Shown here: in pieces, positions 22,694-35,360 of the stretch | Layout: each line of letters starts with the position of its first letter | Numbering within the stretch: position 1 is the stretch's first letter | From: Clitoria ternatea | Lineage: Eukaryota; Streptophyta; Magnoliopsida; Fabales; Fabaceae | Assembly: GCA_037962975.1 (NCBI GenBank) | Contig: CM075669.1 | Coordinates: 191,836,501 to 191,900,500, forward strand | DNA: 64,000 bases | Direction: 5' to 3' | Translations under genes and position numbers: made by a program | The notes under the pieces: generated by a model | Seen by the model: the letters and a program-made list of their open reading frames with translations, nothing else | Database searches by the model: none | Told to the model about the DNA's origin: nothing

Positions 22694-23466
22694 CTGCGAT
22701 TTAATTGTTGAAATTTAAATCACAAAAATTATAACCCACAAACCATCTTCTTTTTTTTTAGAAAAAAGCAGAATAGGCCACATGGATTTGTAGAGGCGTG
22801 AAAAGCAAAGAGCTCAGCATATCAAAAAAGTTGTGAGGTGACGTGAAACGAATAAAATAATAAAAAGGAAAAAAACAAGTTAAATGGTAAAAAGAAGAGA
22901 AACAGACAATGGAGAATGAAGGAATGACAAAGCAAAAAGTATGGGAGAAAGAAATAAGACCGAGAGAAAAGAAAGCTTGACCATAACGATGGTCTCAGGC
23001 GAAAGAGAAGTGATCTTGACCGGGTGGTGGTGCTAACCGCGGTGGGTACCCAGTGGTGAAGAAATGGAAATGGGTGGTTGTGATGGTTTGCTTTTCTATT
23101 TCTTTGTTATTACTTTTGCTATTGGCTTTTTGTTTCTGGTTATTGGTTCTGTATTGGTTGGTATATGTTTGCTGTGAATAGAGAGAATGAGAAGAGAGGA
23201 GTTTTTTCAGAGAAGATTATTGTGTATCCTTTTTGGTTGTCCCTGTTTTTCTGATTTGTGGGTTGATCCAAAAAAATAGAGATGATTTCCTCCTCCGTTT
23301 ATGATTTGAGGAGTGGTTATCTCGAGAGCAAAAACCAAGATTTGAGGCATTATTTTAGGGATGTCTGGGTAGTGGAGAGACCCTTTTTATTTTTAAATTA
23401 TTTAAAAAAACCTTATTTCAGCCCCCTTTTTATTATATGTTTTAAAAAAATGGTGTTCATAACCAT

Positions 23467-24560
23467 ATAAAGTTGGAATGTACTAACGCAAAAGTATGTT
23501 TTATGGAAGACTCTGACATATTTGTTAAAGTACAGGCAACAAAATCTAAATCTGTTAGCTTAGTTCCATCTATTTTGTAGACACCTATATTGGAGTTGAA
23601 ACCCTTACCTGAGAACCTCATGTATGCATACTTGGGGGATGTTGGAAAGCTCCCGGTAATAGGCTCCATTTCCCTTGATGGAGGACAAGAGGAGAAATTG
23701 CTGCAACTCTTGAAGAAGCACAAGAAAGCTATAGGGTGAACACTAGCAGGCATTCCTGATATTAGCCTATCTATGTGCACATACAATATTTTTGGAAGAT
23801 GGTGTTAAACTAGTGAGATAACCCCAAAAAAGGCTCAACCCAATGATCCTTAATGTTGTTAAGAAGGAGATTACCAAGCTTTTACAAGCTAGAATGATTT
23901 ACCCTATCTCTGACAACCATTGGGTGACTCCGGTACAAGTGGTTCCTAAGAAAACAAGGATCACAATGGTGAAAAATGAGAAAGATGAATTGATCCCCAC
24001 CAGGGTACAAAATAGTTAGAGAGTTTGCATTGATTATAGGAGACTAAATCAAGCAACTAAGAAGGACCATTTTCCTTTACCTTTCATTGGTCAAATGCTT
24101 GAACATCTCGCAGGTAAGTCTTATTACTGTTTTCTTGATTCTTTAGTTACTTTCAAATTCATATTGCTCTTGAGGATCAGGAGAAGACTACATTTACCTA
24201 TCCCCTTGGCACTTTTGCTTATAGAAGGATGCCATTTGGCCTATGTAACGCCCTTGGTACTTTCTAATGGTGCATGAATAGTATTTTCTATGATTTCATT
24301 GAAAGTTACATAGAGGTGTTTATGGATGATTTTACTATTTATGGATCTTTTTTATATGTTTAGATAGCCTAGATAGAGTTTTACATAGATGCATTGAGAC
24401 TAACCTTGTCTTAAATATGAAAATTCTCATTTTATGGTAGAACAAGGGATAGTTTTAGGCCATGTAATCTCTAGTAAGGGTATAGAAGTAGATCCTACTA
24501 AGGTAGAAGTTATATCATACTTGTGCTACCCTTCTTGCATGCGAGAGGTTTGTTCTTTTC
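23467..24560 (+). pseudogene. pol: Athila reverse transcriptase remnant
   Basis: The protein-like reading resumes right after the solo LTR. Upstream RT leader pieces (LKPLPENLMYAYLGD) are at about 23590-23640. Core pieces are at 24030-24340: TYPLGTFAYRRMPFGLCNA, then YIEVFMDDFTIYGS with the catalytic MDD at 24319-24333. Numerous stops and frameshifts break it. It matches Athila RT in order and wording. Confidence 0.82.
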
Positions 24561-25085
24561 TTGTTCATGCAAGTTTCTATAGGAAATTTACATAGGATTT
24601 CAACAAGAAGGCCTAACCACTATCCAATCTGTTGCAAAAGGATATGGTATTTGAGTTTGATGGTAAGTGTAGGGAGGCTTTTGATTGCCTCAACAATGCT
24701 TTGGACAGCCCTATTTGAGCTGATGTGGGATGCCTCTAATTATGCATTAAGGACTGTCCTTGCTCAAAAAATTGACAAACATCGTAAAGTCATCTATTAC
24801 ACATCCAAGACTTTGGATGCTACTCAGGTAAATTACACCATTATAGAGAAAAAGATTTGGAATATTGTTTTTGCATTGGATAAGTTTATATCATATCTAC
24901 TCGGTTCTTGAGTAATTTTCTTTACTGATCATGCAGCTTTGAAGTACTTATTGAAGAAGGTTGGATCTAAGTCAATGCTAATTCGTTGGATGCTTTTGCT
25001 CGAAGAATTTAACTTGGAGATCCGTGACAGGAGTGAAGCACAAAACTTAGTGCCAGACCATCTAAGTAGAATTAAGAAAACTTCA
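24561..25085 (+). pseudogene. pol: Athila RNase H remnant
   Basis: The open piece to 24911 contains DASNYALRTVLAQKID-like sequence (starting at MWDASNYAL) and VIYYTSKTLDATQVNYT, the RNase H core of gypsy elements; the D of WDAS is a catalytic position. After a stop the reading continues FFTDHAALKYLLKK and ends with DHLSRI near 25070. It is broken by at least one stop. Confidence 0.8.
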
Positions 25086-25229
25086 GATTTCGTGCCTATC
25101 TGAGATCAATTTCCTAATGAGTAACTCATGAGTATTTCTAACGTTTCTCTTACACCTTAGTTTGATGATATTGTTAATTTATTATTGCTTCTGTATTCCT
25201 ACCATTTGCATCTAGAGCCTAAATTGCTA

Positions 25230-26462
25230 AACTGAAAAGTAATGTAAAGTATTATGTATGGGATGACCCTTATTTATGGAAGTTGTGCAGTGACTAGGTT
25301 ATTCAGAGATGTATTCCAGATCAAGAGATAGAATCGGTGCTTCGGTTCTGCAATGCTTCACAGGTTGGTGGACATCTTGGTCCACAAAGAACAACTAGCA
25401 AGGTGTTGGATTCTGGTTTGTATTAGCCTACCATATTTAGGGATGCATAGAGGATTTATAACATTTATGAGAAATGTCAAAGAGTAGGTAGTGTTATCAC
25501 TTGGAGACAATAAATGCCTTAACAACCTATGTTATTTTGTAAGGTGCTTGATGTTTGGGCATTTACTTTATGGGTCATTTTCCTACATTCTTTAATTTTA
25601 ACTATATATTATTGGCTATTGATTATGTTTCTAAATGGGTGGAAGCTAAAGCCACTAGAACTAATGATGCCCAGGTTGTTGCGGATTTCGTTAGATCTCA
25701 AAATTTTTATAGGTTTGGCATCTCTAGAGCAAGCATTAGTAATCAAGGAATACACTTCTGCAATAGATCCATGCAAGCCACGCTTTAAAAGTTTAGAGTT
25801 GTTCATAGAGTCTCTACTCCATATCACCCCAAACCAATGGGCAGACTAAAGTTTCAAATAGAGAAATCAAGAAGATCTTAGAGAAGATGGTCCATCCTAA
25901 TAGAAAGGATTGGAGCAATAAGTTAGATGATGCTCCTTAGGCACATTGGACAACTTACAGAACACCCATAGGAATGTGTCCCTATAGGGTTGTCTTCGAT
26001 AAAACATGTCATCTTCTAGTGGAGATTGAGCGTCGTTTTTACTAGGTTGTAAAAATGTGCAACTTAGCCCTTGATTAAACGGGAGAGGAAAGAAAATTAC
26101 AATTGAGTAAGCCTGATGAGATTTTCTTGGCGGTTTATGAAAACACTAAGTTTTATAAGGAGAAAACAAGGAAATTCCATGATAGCTTGATAGCTAGAAA
26201 GGAATTTCTTGTTGAGCATAAGGTGTTATTGTTTAATTCTTGGATAAAACTCATGGCCGAAAAACTTTGCTCTAAATGGGATGAACCTTTCATAGTTACC
26301 GATGTATTTCCCCATAGAGTTGTAGAGATAAAGAGTGAAACCTCCAACAAGAGCCTTAAAGTTAATGGGCTGTGCCTAAAGCAATTCCATGAAAGTCCCT
26401 CACTTGTGGATGTCGCAATAAAGGAGCTTGTTTTGGAGGAACCACACCTTGACCTTCCTTGA
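25230..26462 (+). pseudogene. pol: Athila integrase remnant
   Basis: The zinc-binding N-terminus is degraded around 25300-25500 (GGHLGPQRTTSKVL-like, then YEKCQRV). The catalytic core is at 25555-25860: FNYILLAIDYVSKWVEAKAT carries the first D, and ISNQGIHFCNR replaces the usual SDxGxHF, so the second D is now N. The C-terminal part is open for 119 codons (26103-26462) with ENTKFYKEKTRKFHD and WDEPFIVTDVFPHRVVEIK. Non-functional. Confidence 0.8.
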
Positions 26463-26587
26463 TAAGGGAGTTTCTTTACCCATCTCTTTACTCTTTTATC
26501 TTCTTGTCCAAATTCTATATTCTATGTTATATTAAGGATAATGTTTGATTTAAGTGTGTTGGTGGGATCTATAGATTAAGAGTCTTA

Positions 26588-26977
26588 TGCTGCGTTTAGT
26601 TCATAAGTTTTCTTAGAAAAATAGAAAATTATTCTTAGAAAAATTTAAAAAATAGAAAAATTGTTTATTTATAAATTATTTAAATTCTTTTATAGAAAAA
26701 TAGAAAACTAATTTTTTATTTTTTAAGAAAATCAGAAAACTCTTTTAAAATGTTTTCTAAGAAAAGTAAAAAATAGAAAAGATAGTAACTGAATTACAAG
26801 ATAAGGTACTGTTGTAACCAAATGAGAATATGAAACAAACAGCTATTGATTCAAAAAGTTTTACTGCTACTATTTTAAAATATATTTAAACACAAACTCA
26901 TTTGCTTTTATTTTAATATAACTTTAAATTTTTGTCATAATTTTTATGCGATGCATATAATATACAACATTGTTATA

Positions 26978-27035
<58 letters not shown>

Positions 27036-27260
27036 CATATCTCAATTAATTTGAATTAAAAAATATTGAAAAAAATTTAGAAAATTAAGTGCACTTAAAC
27101 AACTTTTTTAGTTTTCTAGTTTTTCAAATTGAAAAACGGTCACATTATCTGAACGAGTTTTCAAAATTTTTCTAACTATTCTAAGAAATGAAAAGTTTAG
27201 AAAACAAGCGGAAAAATTTTCCCAAAAAATTAGAATAATTTTCTGTAACTAAACGCAGCC
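26588..27260. mobile_element. Tourist/PIF-Harbinger-like MITE
   Basis: The left end reads TGCTGCGTTTAGTT and the right end, reverse-complemented, GGCTGCGTTTAGTT; 13 of 14 bases match. TTA trinucleotides flank both sides (26585-26587 and 27261-27263), the target duplication expected for this superfamily. The interior is AT-rich with a (TA)n run and many AGAAAA/TTTTCT words that pair between the halves. No coding capacity. Confidence 0.75.
26983..27030. repeat. (TA)n microsatellite inside the MITE
   Basis: About 24 uninterrupted TA dinucleotides. Confidence 0.95.
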
Positions 27261-28597
27261 TTAGGAATTTGAGTTATTATTTATTGGGAACTTAGGTTTT
27301 TGGTTTGTTATTGGTTTATTTTGTTTGTTTCTATTTTTATTTTGAAAAAAAAATCTTTGGCATATTTTTCCTTGAGTTTTAGATTGTGTATGAGTTATGG
27401 GTAGAGTTTATTTCATCTTGGATATGAGTGTCACGATATGTTATATTTTTGAATCCATGCATTTTGGTATGTTAAGTTTGTCTTGAGAATTGAGAGGTAA
27501 TCATATATGATGGAATTATACTATATGAGAGTTTGGGTCTTAAAAATTTGATGAATTGCTATATACCATCCTAATCCTTTCATGTGTGATTTCATTCTTG
27601 AATGTTTGCACCCTATAATTTGTCTTGTTTCTTATTGATACTTGAAACTCACATGCATGTATTTAAAGTGATATAGGCATTTTCTTCAAATAAGCCACTA
27701 GCCATATGAGCCTACCTTGAATAAATCATCCTTTGATAGCCCTTTGAGCTTATTTGGCACTTTCTTTGTTCTTAGCTTAGGACAAGCCATAAGAGAAAGA
27801 CCATAAATGTCCTAACCTTAGGGAATTTTAGAGCTTTGGAGCCAATTTTGGAATGGGTATTCAAATAAGGGTGGGGGTGTGCCTAAAAATACAAATCTTA
27901 GTTATGCCTCATTGGGAAAAAATAAAAATAAATAAAAAAAGATAAAGTGATACAAGAGAAAGAAAGAAATAAAACAAAGAAAAGAAAAAGATAATTAGTG
28001 AAAAAAAGAAAAAAATGGTGAATAAAAGGGTGTGTGAGGCAAAGGAAGATTGAAATTGAAGGTTGTAAAGGTTTACCCTCATGCTTGCCTTAAACTTATC
28101 CCTCATTGCTTTTCTATTCCCTTTGGTATTAGCCATTCATCCCATATTTAATCATCCACCTTGTGCTTGGCCACATTACAACCTTCAAAAGCCTTATTGA
28201 TCTTTACATGCATGTGTGTTGATTGTGGATTTAAGAAACCTGCTAAACCTATGGTAGTGTCTATTTTTAGGAATACATTAAGTGTATACATAAGCCTAGA
28301 CACTTGAGAGCAAAGAGAATATCTTGTGAGGATCTGTCACTTGTGATTTCCCTCTTGGTTTGATAGGCTTCTTGCATGCTTGAGTGTTTGGGTGATTTAC
28401 ATGGATGTCTTGATGCTTTATATCTTGCATGTTAGATGTTGCCTACCTCTGTGTATTTTGTAGGATTCTATTTGAAGCATGTTAGTTTTATGACTCTTGT
28501 ATGATTTTTACTTTGATGCTTAAAATAAATAAATAAAATTGGGAACCTTGTTTTCATTTTGATTTTTCCCAAGAGTGCAAAAACGTAAGTGTAAGGG

Positions 28598-28917
28598 TGT
28601 TTAATAATCCATAATTTACCCTTGTTTTCTTACCTTAATGCATCCACTTTATTAAAAATTAATTCCTAATTAATTACCTCATAGCATGTTTTGCCAATTT
28701 GAGCTAGTGTCTGATCCTAAATTGAGTGAATTAGGATTGGACTAACTTAGCTTAACTAAATTTATATGCAAGCCATTGAGAATTGAAAAGTCATATTGAT
28801 GAATGGTTAAGTATAAAAGATTTAAAGGAGTATGTTTGATTTGTCCAAGATAAATAAAGGAAATAAATTTATAATATATATATATATATATATTACAAGA
28901 CGCATGATAATAAATAG

Positions 28918-28959
<42 letters not shown>

Positions 28960-29923
28960 ACCTTGCTGCATTCCATGCTCCATGTGCATGACTTGATCCA
29001 AGCGAAGCATGTGACGTGCTGACGTGAATGATGGTTTGTTTCCATATGCAACATATAAGGGCAGGGAAAAAAGGACTAAATTAATAAGGTTTTGGGTGAT
29101 GATAGTTTTATATATCCCCTTACGACAAAGACAAAAATAACAAAGGAGGATAAATTGAAAATATATCCCAGCTACGTGAGAAAAGAAGAGGCACGGGACA
29201 AAGAGTCAATGTCAAATTCTAGTGCAGTAAAGGATCCTAGTTTCCCTAATTTGTTAATTCCTGGTTTGAAATTCTTGATTTATTTCTTTTAAATTTACTG
29301 AACCTTCCATCCATGGAAGGCTAAATTCTTGGGTTAGTTTTCTTGGAGAATATTGTAATTTGATTATTGAGGTTTTTATTCTTAATTGCAATCTCTTCCT
29401 TTTTTATTAATTCTTCATGATCATAGACCTTATTCGTTTAATTCCACTTTGTTTAATTAAATTGCATGCTTAATCAACTGAATTATGTAATTGGGATTAA
29501 ATAGGTTTTAATAGGATTCCTTATGATAACATGCATGCTTAATGAATTATTTCACAATTAATCCTAAGGTTTACTTGTGTTTGCTTAATTCCATACTCTA
29601 AGGCTATGTTATGTATATAGGCACTTGATCCTACATAAATTCAATAATTCCTAGATTTGATGATCTTGACTCATGATGCTTAAAAGACGCTTAGTTAATT
29701 AATTCGAATTGAATTAAGAAATTGATAATTAGTGAAACTTTCTTTGGTAACCAAGGATAAGGTCAATTACAATTAATCCAAGGAAGTTCCTTGTTACTTA
29801 TTGTTTTCAATCATTCTTTCTTTACTATGATAATCATAAACAAAACCATTTTTGAATGATAATTGTGTGTTGAACCTCCTAGTTTGTTGGTCTTGAGAGA
29901 TGACCTATGCTCATACCCTAGTA
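28598..29923 (+). repeat. Athila 3' LTR, truncated at its end
   Basis: Aligns with 17138-18516 from TCCATAATTTACCC through CTCATACCCTAGTA. The final about 80 bp present in the 5' LTR (to GTCAACA) are absent. Two long AT runs (28872-28892 and 28921-28957) replace the single one of the 5' LTR. Confidence 0.8.
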
Positions 29924-30045
29924 GAGATTTTATGTCAAAAATGGTGACTTACTCCATACACATTTTAGGACATATGTTGGGTTTGAACTTATGACCCAAA
30001 GGAAATGAAAAAAATACCTTGGCCACTAGGCTAACAACGTATTTA
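29924..30045 (-). repeat. tRNA-like relic, possible SINE
   Basis: On the minus strand TAGCCTAGTGG (complement of 30023-30033) fits the Pol III box A consensus closely. AGTTCAAACCC (complement of 29979-29989) fits box B. About 33 bases separate the boxes. The unit abuts the truncated Athila LTR. No clear target duplication or tail was found. Confidence 0.35.
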
Positions 30046-30822
30046 ACTAAAGTACTACAACATTAAAATGTTATATTAAATTCCTATAATGTATATCCTA
30101 CATACCTTGATAAAATCTATTTACAAAGTAAATGTTTCCATCCTTTTTGCTCTTGATTCTAGTTATTTTAAATTTCTTTCACGCTTTAATAACTTAATTT
30201 AATACTTCGCATAAATATTTTACATTGAATGTTAAAATTCAGCATCAACCTCACGGTAATTTCATAGTACCACCATGATCGTGTCAGCACTTAAGCAAGT
30301 TCTTGAAAAAATCATTCCAATATCATCCACTTCTTCAAGATATTTACTCATTTTTTGATTTCTATTTTTATACCAATACCATGAATAATCTAAGTTTCCT
30401 TTCATTTTTTAGGAAAGCATGAACTATTCATTTGTTATGTATTTTTATTTTATTTATAGAGTCCCTACATAGAGATCTAATTCGTAGTGAACCTATTTGG
30501 GGCACTATATCTACTACTTCTTGATAAGTTCATTTCATACATTATCTAGGATTTAGTTTTGTTAGGTTTTAAGGGTATTTTGCATGTGTTTGCCCTTCAT
30601 TCCCATACACTCTTGTTACTTAATATCTCTATTTTGCAAAAACATTAAGATTTGAGGTTAATTTAAAGGCAAAAAGCATACCTTGGAAGTATTGATGCTA
30701 AAAGAGCCATAGACCCAAGACCGAGATAAAGCCATAAGGAAAGGACCCAAGGCCATCCAAGATCATTTGAAGGGCTAAAACATGAAGAAAATAGGGTAAT
30801 GAAGCTCCATGGCTGTGGTCTA
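30046..30822. other. Intergenic between two retroelements
   Basis: AT-rich with no recognised gene. It ends at the start of the Tat LTR; the 5 bases before that LTR are GTCTA. Confidence 0.5.
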
Positions 30823-33800
30823 TGTTGCGACCGGGGTCTCGGGTCATGACGTGGACTGGGAGAATGCAATGAAAAAAAATGAAACCGTATTGGAACAAGG
30901 CCCTTGGGAGGCCTAAAAACTAAAGGGTTCAGGGGGTTGCCACTAATAGTTATTAAGAAAAATATTAGGAAATCCTTTAAATGGCACTGGTTTTTAAAAT
31001 GAGATTCTCTATGGTCCAGGAGTCGAATTACAGGTGGGGAAGGTATTAGCACCTCACACCGTCCATTCTCAAATGGTTACCCAAATTGATCACGTTTAAT
31101 TTTAAAAAAGATTATTAAATATTTCATCTTCATAAAAAATACGACAATGATAGATGTTATCTACAGACAATATACACTTGAACAAAATGATAATAAGGAC
31201 ATTTTAAAAATATACATAGAAATAAAATAAAATTAAATAATAGGACGTATCATCTAAATTTTTCATTTTTTGAGTTCAAGGAAAAACAAACAAACAAGTA
31301 ATTAAAGGACAGTAAAATAAAATAAAATAAAAACAAAAATAATAAGACGTCTCGTCTAAATTATTTGTATTCTTTGAATTTGAAGGGAAATACACAGATA
31401 AGTGCTTAAAAGACAGCCAGAACATAATAAGATGTTTCGTCTAAATTATTTTCTGATTAATTAAAAGACAATCTATTGATTTTATTGAGAAATACATGGT
31501 TCAAAATTTTTTCCAAAAAAATAAATACATAAATAAATAAATGAAAAGGTACAAATAGATAGACATAAGAAGGAAAAAATAAAATTAAATACATCAATGT
31601 GAAAATAAAGAAATATATATACTTAATTAATTAGAACTAACAAGTGAATTTTATTCAATCATTTTTTTGAGAAAATAAGATTAGTAAGATGTCTCATTCA
31701 AATTAATCTCATTTCAAACTTAAAAGAAAGATAAATGGATAAATAAATGACGAACGATTTATTAGTCTTGGTTTATGCATATGATAATAATTGATCCCTA
31801 ATTATCAAAAAGGTTGTTAAGAGAAAATAATAAAAAGCCATGACAATAAATAAATACAATAAACAATTATGTATGGTCAAATCAAAAAAACAATTTAAAA
31901 ATTATCATGAGAAAAAAATAAATGAATAAGTAAATAAATAAAATAATATAGATAAATAAATAGATAAGAGAGGGAAACATAAAATAAAAAATAAAAAATA
32001 AATAAATAAATAATTACCAATAAAAACTACTTAAGAAATTATATAAAAATAAATAAAATGATAGACAAATGATTATGAAAAAGATAACTACCAAATTATT
32101 GAGAGAAAAGAGAAAAAATAGAATAAAATAAATAAATGCCAAAAGATAAAGTGCAAAAAAAGGAATAAATAAAAATAAAAATACAGAAAAATAAATAAAA
32201 AAGTAAAAGTGTAAATAAATAAATAAATAAATAAAAGTGTAGAAAAATAAATAAAGAAAAATAAAAGTATAAAAAATAAATAAAATATAGAAAAATAAAT
32301 GAATAAATAAATAACTACAAAAAAATAAAGTACGGAAAAATAAAGTGTAGAAAAATAAATAAATAAAAATAAAAGTACCGAAGAATAAATAATGAAAAAT
32401 AAAAGTACAGAAAAATAAATAAAAAATAAAAAGTATAGAAAAATAAATGAATAAATAAATAACTGCAAAAAATAAAGTGCGGAAAAATAAAATGCTGAAA
32501 AATAAATAAATAAAAATAAAAATGCAGAAGAATAAATAAAAAAATAAAAGTACAAAAAAATAAATAATGAAAAATAAAAGTGCAGAAAAATAAATAAATA
32601 AATAAATAAATAACTATAGAAAATTAAACTACAAAAAAATAAAGTGTAAAAAAATAAATAAAGAAAAATAAATGGAATGGAATATGTTGTCACAACAAAA
32701 TATCACAAAATAAAATAATAAATAACAATAATAATGATAACAATGATAACAAACACCAAATAAAATATACGAAATAAAGGATCTAAAAAAAATTAAATGA
32801 AATTATGGTCCTAATTATGACAACCAAATTATAAATAAAATTCCACAAGAAAATATTGCACTATTAATAAAATAAAAATACATTAAAGAGATAAATAAAT
32901 ATACTCATATTTATTAAAAATACCTTAGCACAGTAACAATTAATGAAGAACAAGAATCGAATCCAGAAGATCGATTTTTTATAGATTTCTCTTGATTTTG
33001 GCTTCGTTTGGACTCAATTTAAGTGTGTTTGGACGCCGGTTACAAGATTTTTATGGTAATTTGGGTCACAAAACTCACATACTAAAACATACTAGAGTAA
33101 TACATATTTTCCCAATAACATTTCCATATCTCTATTTTTGTAAGTTTTTCTAAAAATTACACAAAAAAACTATCACTCTTTTCTCTCTTCCTCCTACGTC
33201 TCCTCTTTTTCCATTTGCATCATCCTCTATTTATAGAGAAAATTTGGCCTTAGATTCTACACAAAATGCCATCACTTTCCTTCTTTTCCAAATTGTCAAA
33301 ATTTGGTGTCAACTTTCCCCATTTTTTTCAATTATACAACCAAACTGGGTCCCACCTAAAAAAATCACCGAAGCCTTCCTTTCTTTTCTTTTTTCATTTT
33401 TTTTGTTTTCTGGACTTTTTTTTTTGCCCATTTTTGTTTTTTGTTTTTTTTCATTTTTTTTGTTTTCTGGACTTTTTTTTACCCTTTTTTGTTTTTTATT
33501 TTTTAATTTTCGACCTTTTATTTAAAATTAAAAAGATTTAAATATTTTGAGTACAAATGAGTAATCACTTACTCTTATGGAAATATAAACTATTTTAAAA
33601 TCTTAAAATTATTTATTACACATTGATCCATAAATAGAATACCCAATAAAGAAATAGTATTACCCATGCTACAAGGAGTAAGAAGGTAGTCACCAAACAT
33701 TGGTTTTCCTCCCTTATTCTTTCCTCTTAGCTTCGATACCTATTGGCGATTGCTTGAGGATAATTATGGAAGAAGGTTGATGAAAGGGGAAGTGTGGTAA

Positions 33801-33929
33801 GAAATAAGAAGAGATTGAGTATTTATAGAAATGAGAAGATTACTATTCTAACGGTTACTATGTAATTTTTTAATATTATTTTTTTATTTTTAAATTAATT
33901 TTTTTACTTAACAAAAATAGGTGTTCACA
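30823..33929 (-). repeat. Tat 3' LTR
   Basis: 3107 bp. In plus orientation it starts TGTTGCGACCGGGGTCTCGG and ends GGTGTTCACA next to the purine tract. It holds four AAGACGTCTCGTCT-type words (31241-31699) and about 800 bp of AAATAAATAAAA-like low-complexity DNA (31900-32680). It aligns with 57229-59943 up to about 33558; the last about 370 bp have no partner there. Confidence 0.82.
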
Positions 33930-33943
33930 GTTGCCCCTGTTTA
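33930..33943 (-). other. Tat polypurine tract
   Basis: The minus strand reads AAACAGGGGCAAC directly before the LTR start TGTGAACACC. Position and composition fit the plus-strand primer. Confidence 0.75.
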
Positions 33944-34039
33944 CTTTTTACATGAAAGAATATGAAATTTATTCATATTATTGAAGGAAGTAAAGACGTG
34001 AACACCATTAAGAATTCAAGGAAAGTTTGGAAGCTTCTG

Positions 34040-34660
34040 ACAGAAAACAAATAACCTGAGCCCCCTTTGAGTTGAGGGAACTTTGATAATAAACAATTTA
34101 AAGGTGGTACTAGAAGCTTTTGACAAGAAATAAACAGTCAAAGGCTTTCGACAGAAGGTGACCGCTAAGGGGTGTTGCCCTAATATTTGCCCTTGAAAAT
34201 AAACAGCCTAGGGATGGGTACCTGAAGCTTTGAAAGAAAATAAATGACACAGAGGATTGCTCTGACGTGTTTTGATCAGACGACATAGCCTAGGAATGGG
34301 TACTTGAAGCTTTGAAGGAAAATAAATGACACGGGGGTTGCCTCGACATGTTTTGATCGAACGACACAGCCTAGGAATGGGTACTTGAAGCTTTGAAAGA
34401 AAATAAATGACACAAGGGATTGCCTTGACATTTTTTGATCGGGTAGCCTGGGGAGTTCCCTGACATTTTCTGGGATTGAATAGCCTAGGAATGGATACCT
34501 GAAGTTTTAAAAGAAAACAAATGACATAGGGGGTTGCCCCAACGTATTTTGACTGGACGACATAGCCTAGGAATGGGTACCTAAAGCTTTAAAGGAAAAT
34601 AAATGACATAAGGGGTGCCTTGACATTTTTTGAGTAGTGTAGGAATGGATACTTGAGGCT
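34040..34660 (-). repeat. 82-bp tandem repeats in Tat 3' untranslated region
   Basis: Units starting AGCCTAGGAATGGGTAC recur at 34205, 34287, 34368, 34482, 34564 and (diverged) 34636; spacings are 82, 81, 114, 82 and 72. The 114 step contains an extra partial unit. More degenerate units extend up to about 34040. Confidence 0.88.
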
Positions 34661-35296
34661 TGGACATAAAGTAAGACTTAGGGGAAATGTCTCTGACACT
34701 GTGACTTACGATGGAGGATATATGTTTGACATTTGCAAGAGGAAATTGAATGATATGAAACTTAAAATTTATACTCAAGAAGAATGTGTTCTTGAGGTTA
34801 AGACTTTTTGAAGGACTGAGATTTAAAAGAGACTGACTTTTTAGTCTTATGAATCATTGGGGATTTCGAGTGAATACAAGGATTCTTACCTTGAACATTT
34901 ATCTTAGCAAATCATCTTTACTGGGATTAGGTGATGGACTGGAACTATTGATTTTGATTCTTCCTGGGGAACATTTGTTCTTGTTATAGCCTGTCAACTT
35001 GAGCAAATATGAGAATATTGTTTGGCTGACTTTCTTGTAGCATGTTCAACCACATTTTGAATCTTTTAAGAACTCTGGGAAAAGAAACTAGGGGTATGCC
35101 TTAATCCTGCATGGAAAATAATCAAGTTGAAAATCAAAGATTAATGATCTCGTTTCCCTAAGTGACACTCGTGATCTTCATAGGAATCCATATGACTCAT
35201 GGCAGAGTGGAATATCTTCAACTAGCAACCACTGTATACTTAAATAGTATCAAATTTCCCAAGATCAAAGTCATTTTGATCCATTTATATGTCTTC

Positions 35297-35360
<64 letters not shown>
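35297..35360. repeat. (TAT)n microsatellite
   Basis: About 21 perfect trinucleotide copies, inside the Tat 3' region. Confidence 0.95.

Larger units (their letters stand above)
21126..23461 (-). mobile_element. Solo LTR of a Tat/Ogre-family element
   Basis: 2336 bp flanked by a perfect 5-bp target duplication, ACCAT (21121-21125 and 23462-23466). It starts TGTCACGACCGGGATCGCGG and ends GGTGTTCATA in plus orientation. The terminal CA is mutated to TA. It shares with the long element's LTRs (30823, 57229) the start GACCGGG, the block AAGGTATTAGCACC (21314), and repeated AAGACGTCTCGTCC-like words. No internal region remains, so it arose by LTR-LTR recombination. It interrupts the Athila polyprotein. 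Confidence 0.9.
26463..28597 (+). other. Athila 3' region between pol and LTR
   Basis: About 2.1 kb, of which 673 bp is the MITE. In some Athila elements this interval carries an env-like ORF; none is recognisable here. The end, AAACGTAAGTGTAAGGGTG next to the LTR, may be the purine-rich tract. Confidence 0.55.
17138..29923 (+). mobile_element. Athila-type Ty3/gypsy retrotransposon, decayed, with nested insertions
   Basis: Direct repeats at 17138-18516 and 28598-29923 are its LTRs. A TGGCACCGTTGCCAGGGA primer site follows the first. Gag, protease, reverse transcriptase, RNase H and integrase remnants follow on the plus strand in gypsy order, and their sequence resembles plant Athila elements. 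All coding is broken by many stops. A solo LTR (21126-23461) and a MITE (26588-27260) were inserted later; without them the element is about 9.8 kb. The second LTR is cut short at its end, so no target duplication can be read. The exact left edge is uncertain by about 10 bp. Confidence 0.87.

Noticed and set aside
32088..32693. 201-codon minus-strand ORF rich in F, Y, L, I and S
   Set aside because: It is the translation of AAATAAATAAAA low-complexity DNA in the Tat LTR; the equivalent LTR stretch (58519-59101) gives similar meaningless ORFs.
34040..34660. CRISPR-like regular repeats
   Set aside because: Head-to-tail 82-bp units without unique spacers in a plant retroelement; a tandem array, not CRISPR.
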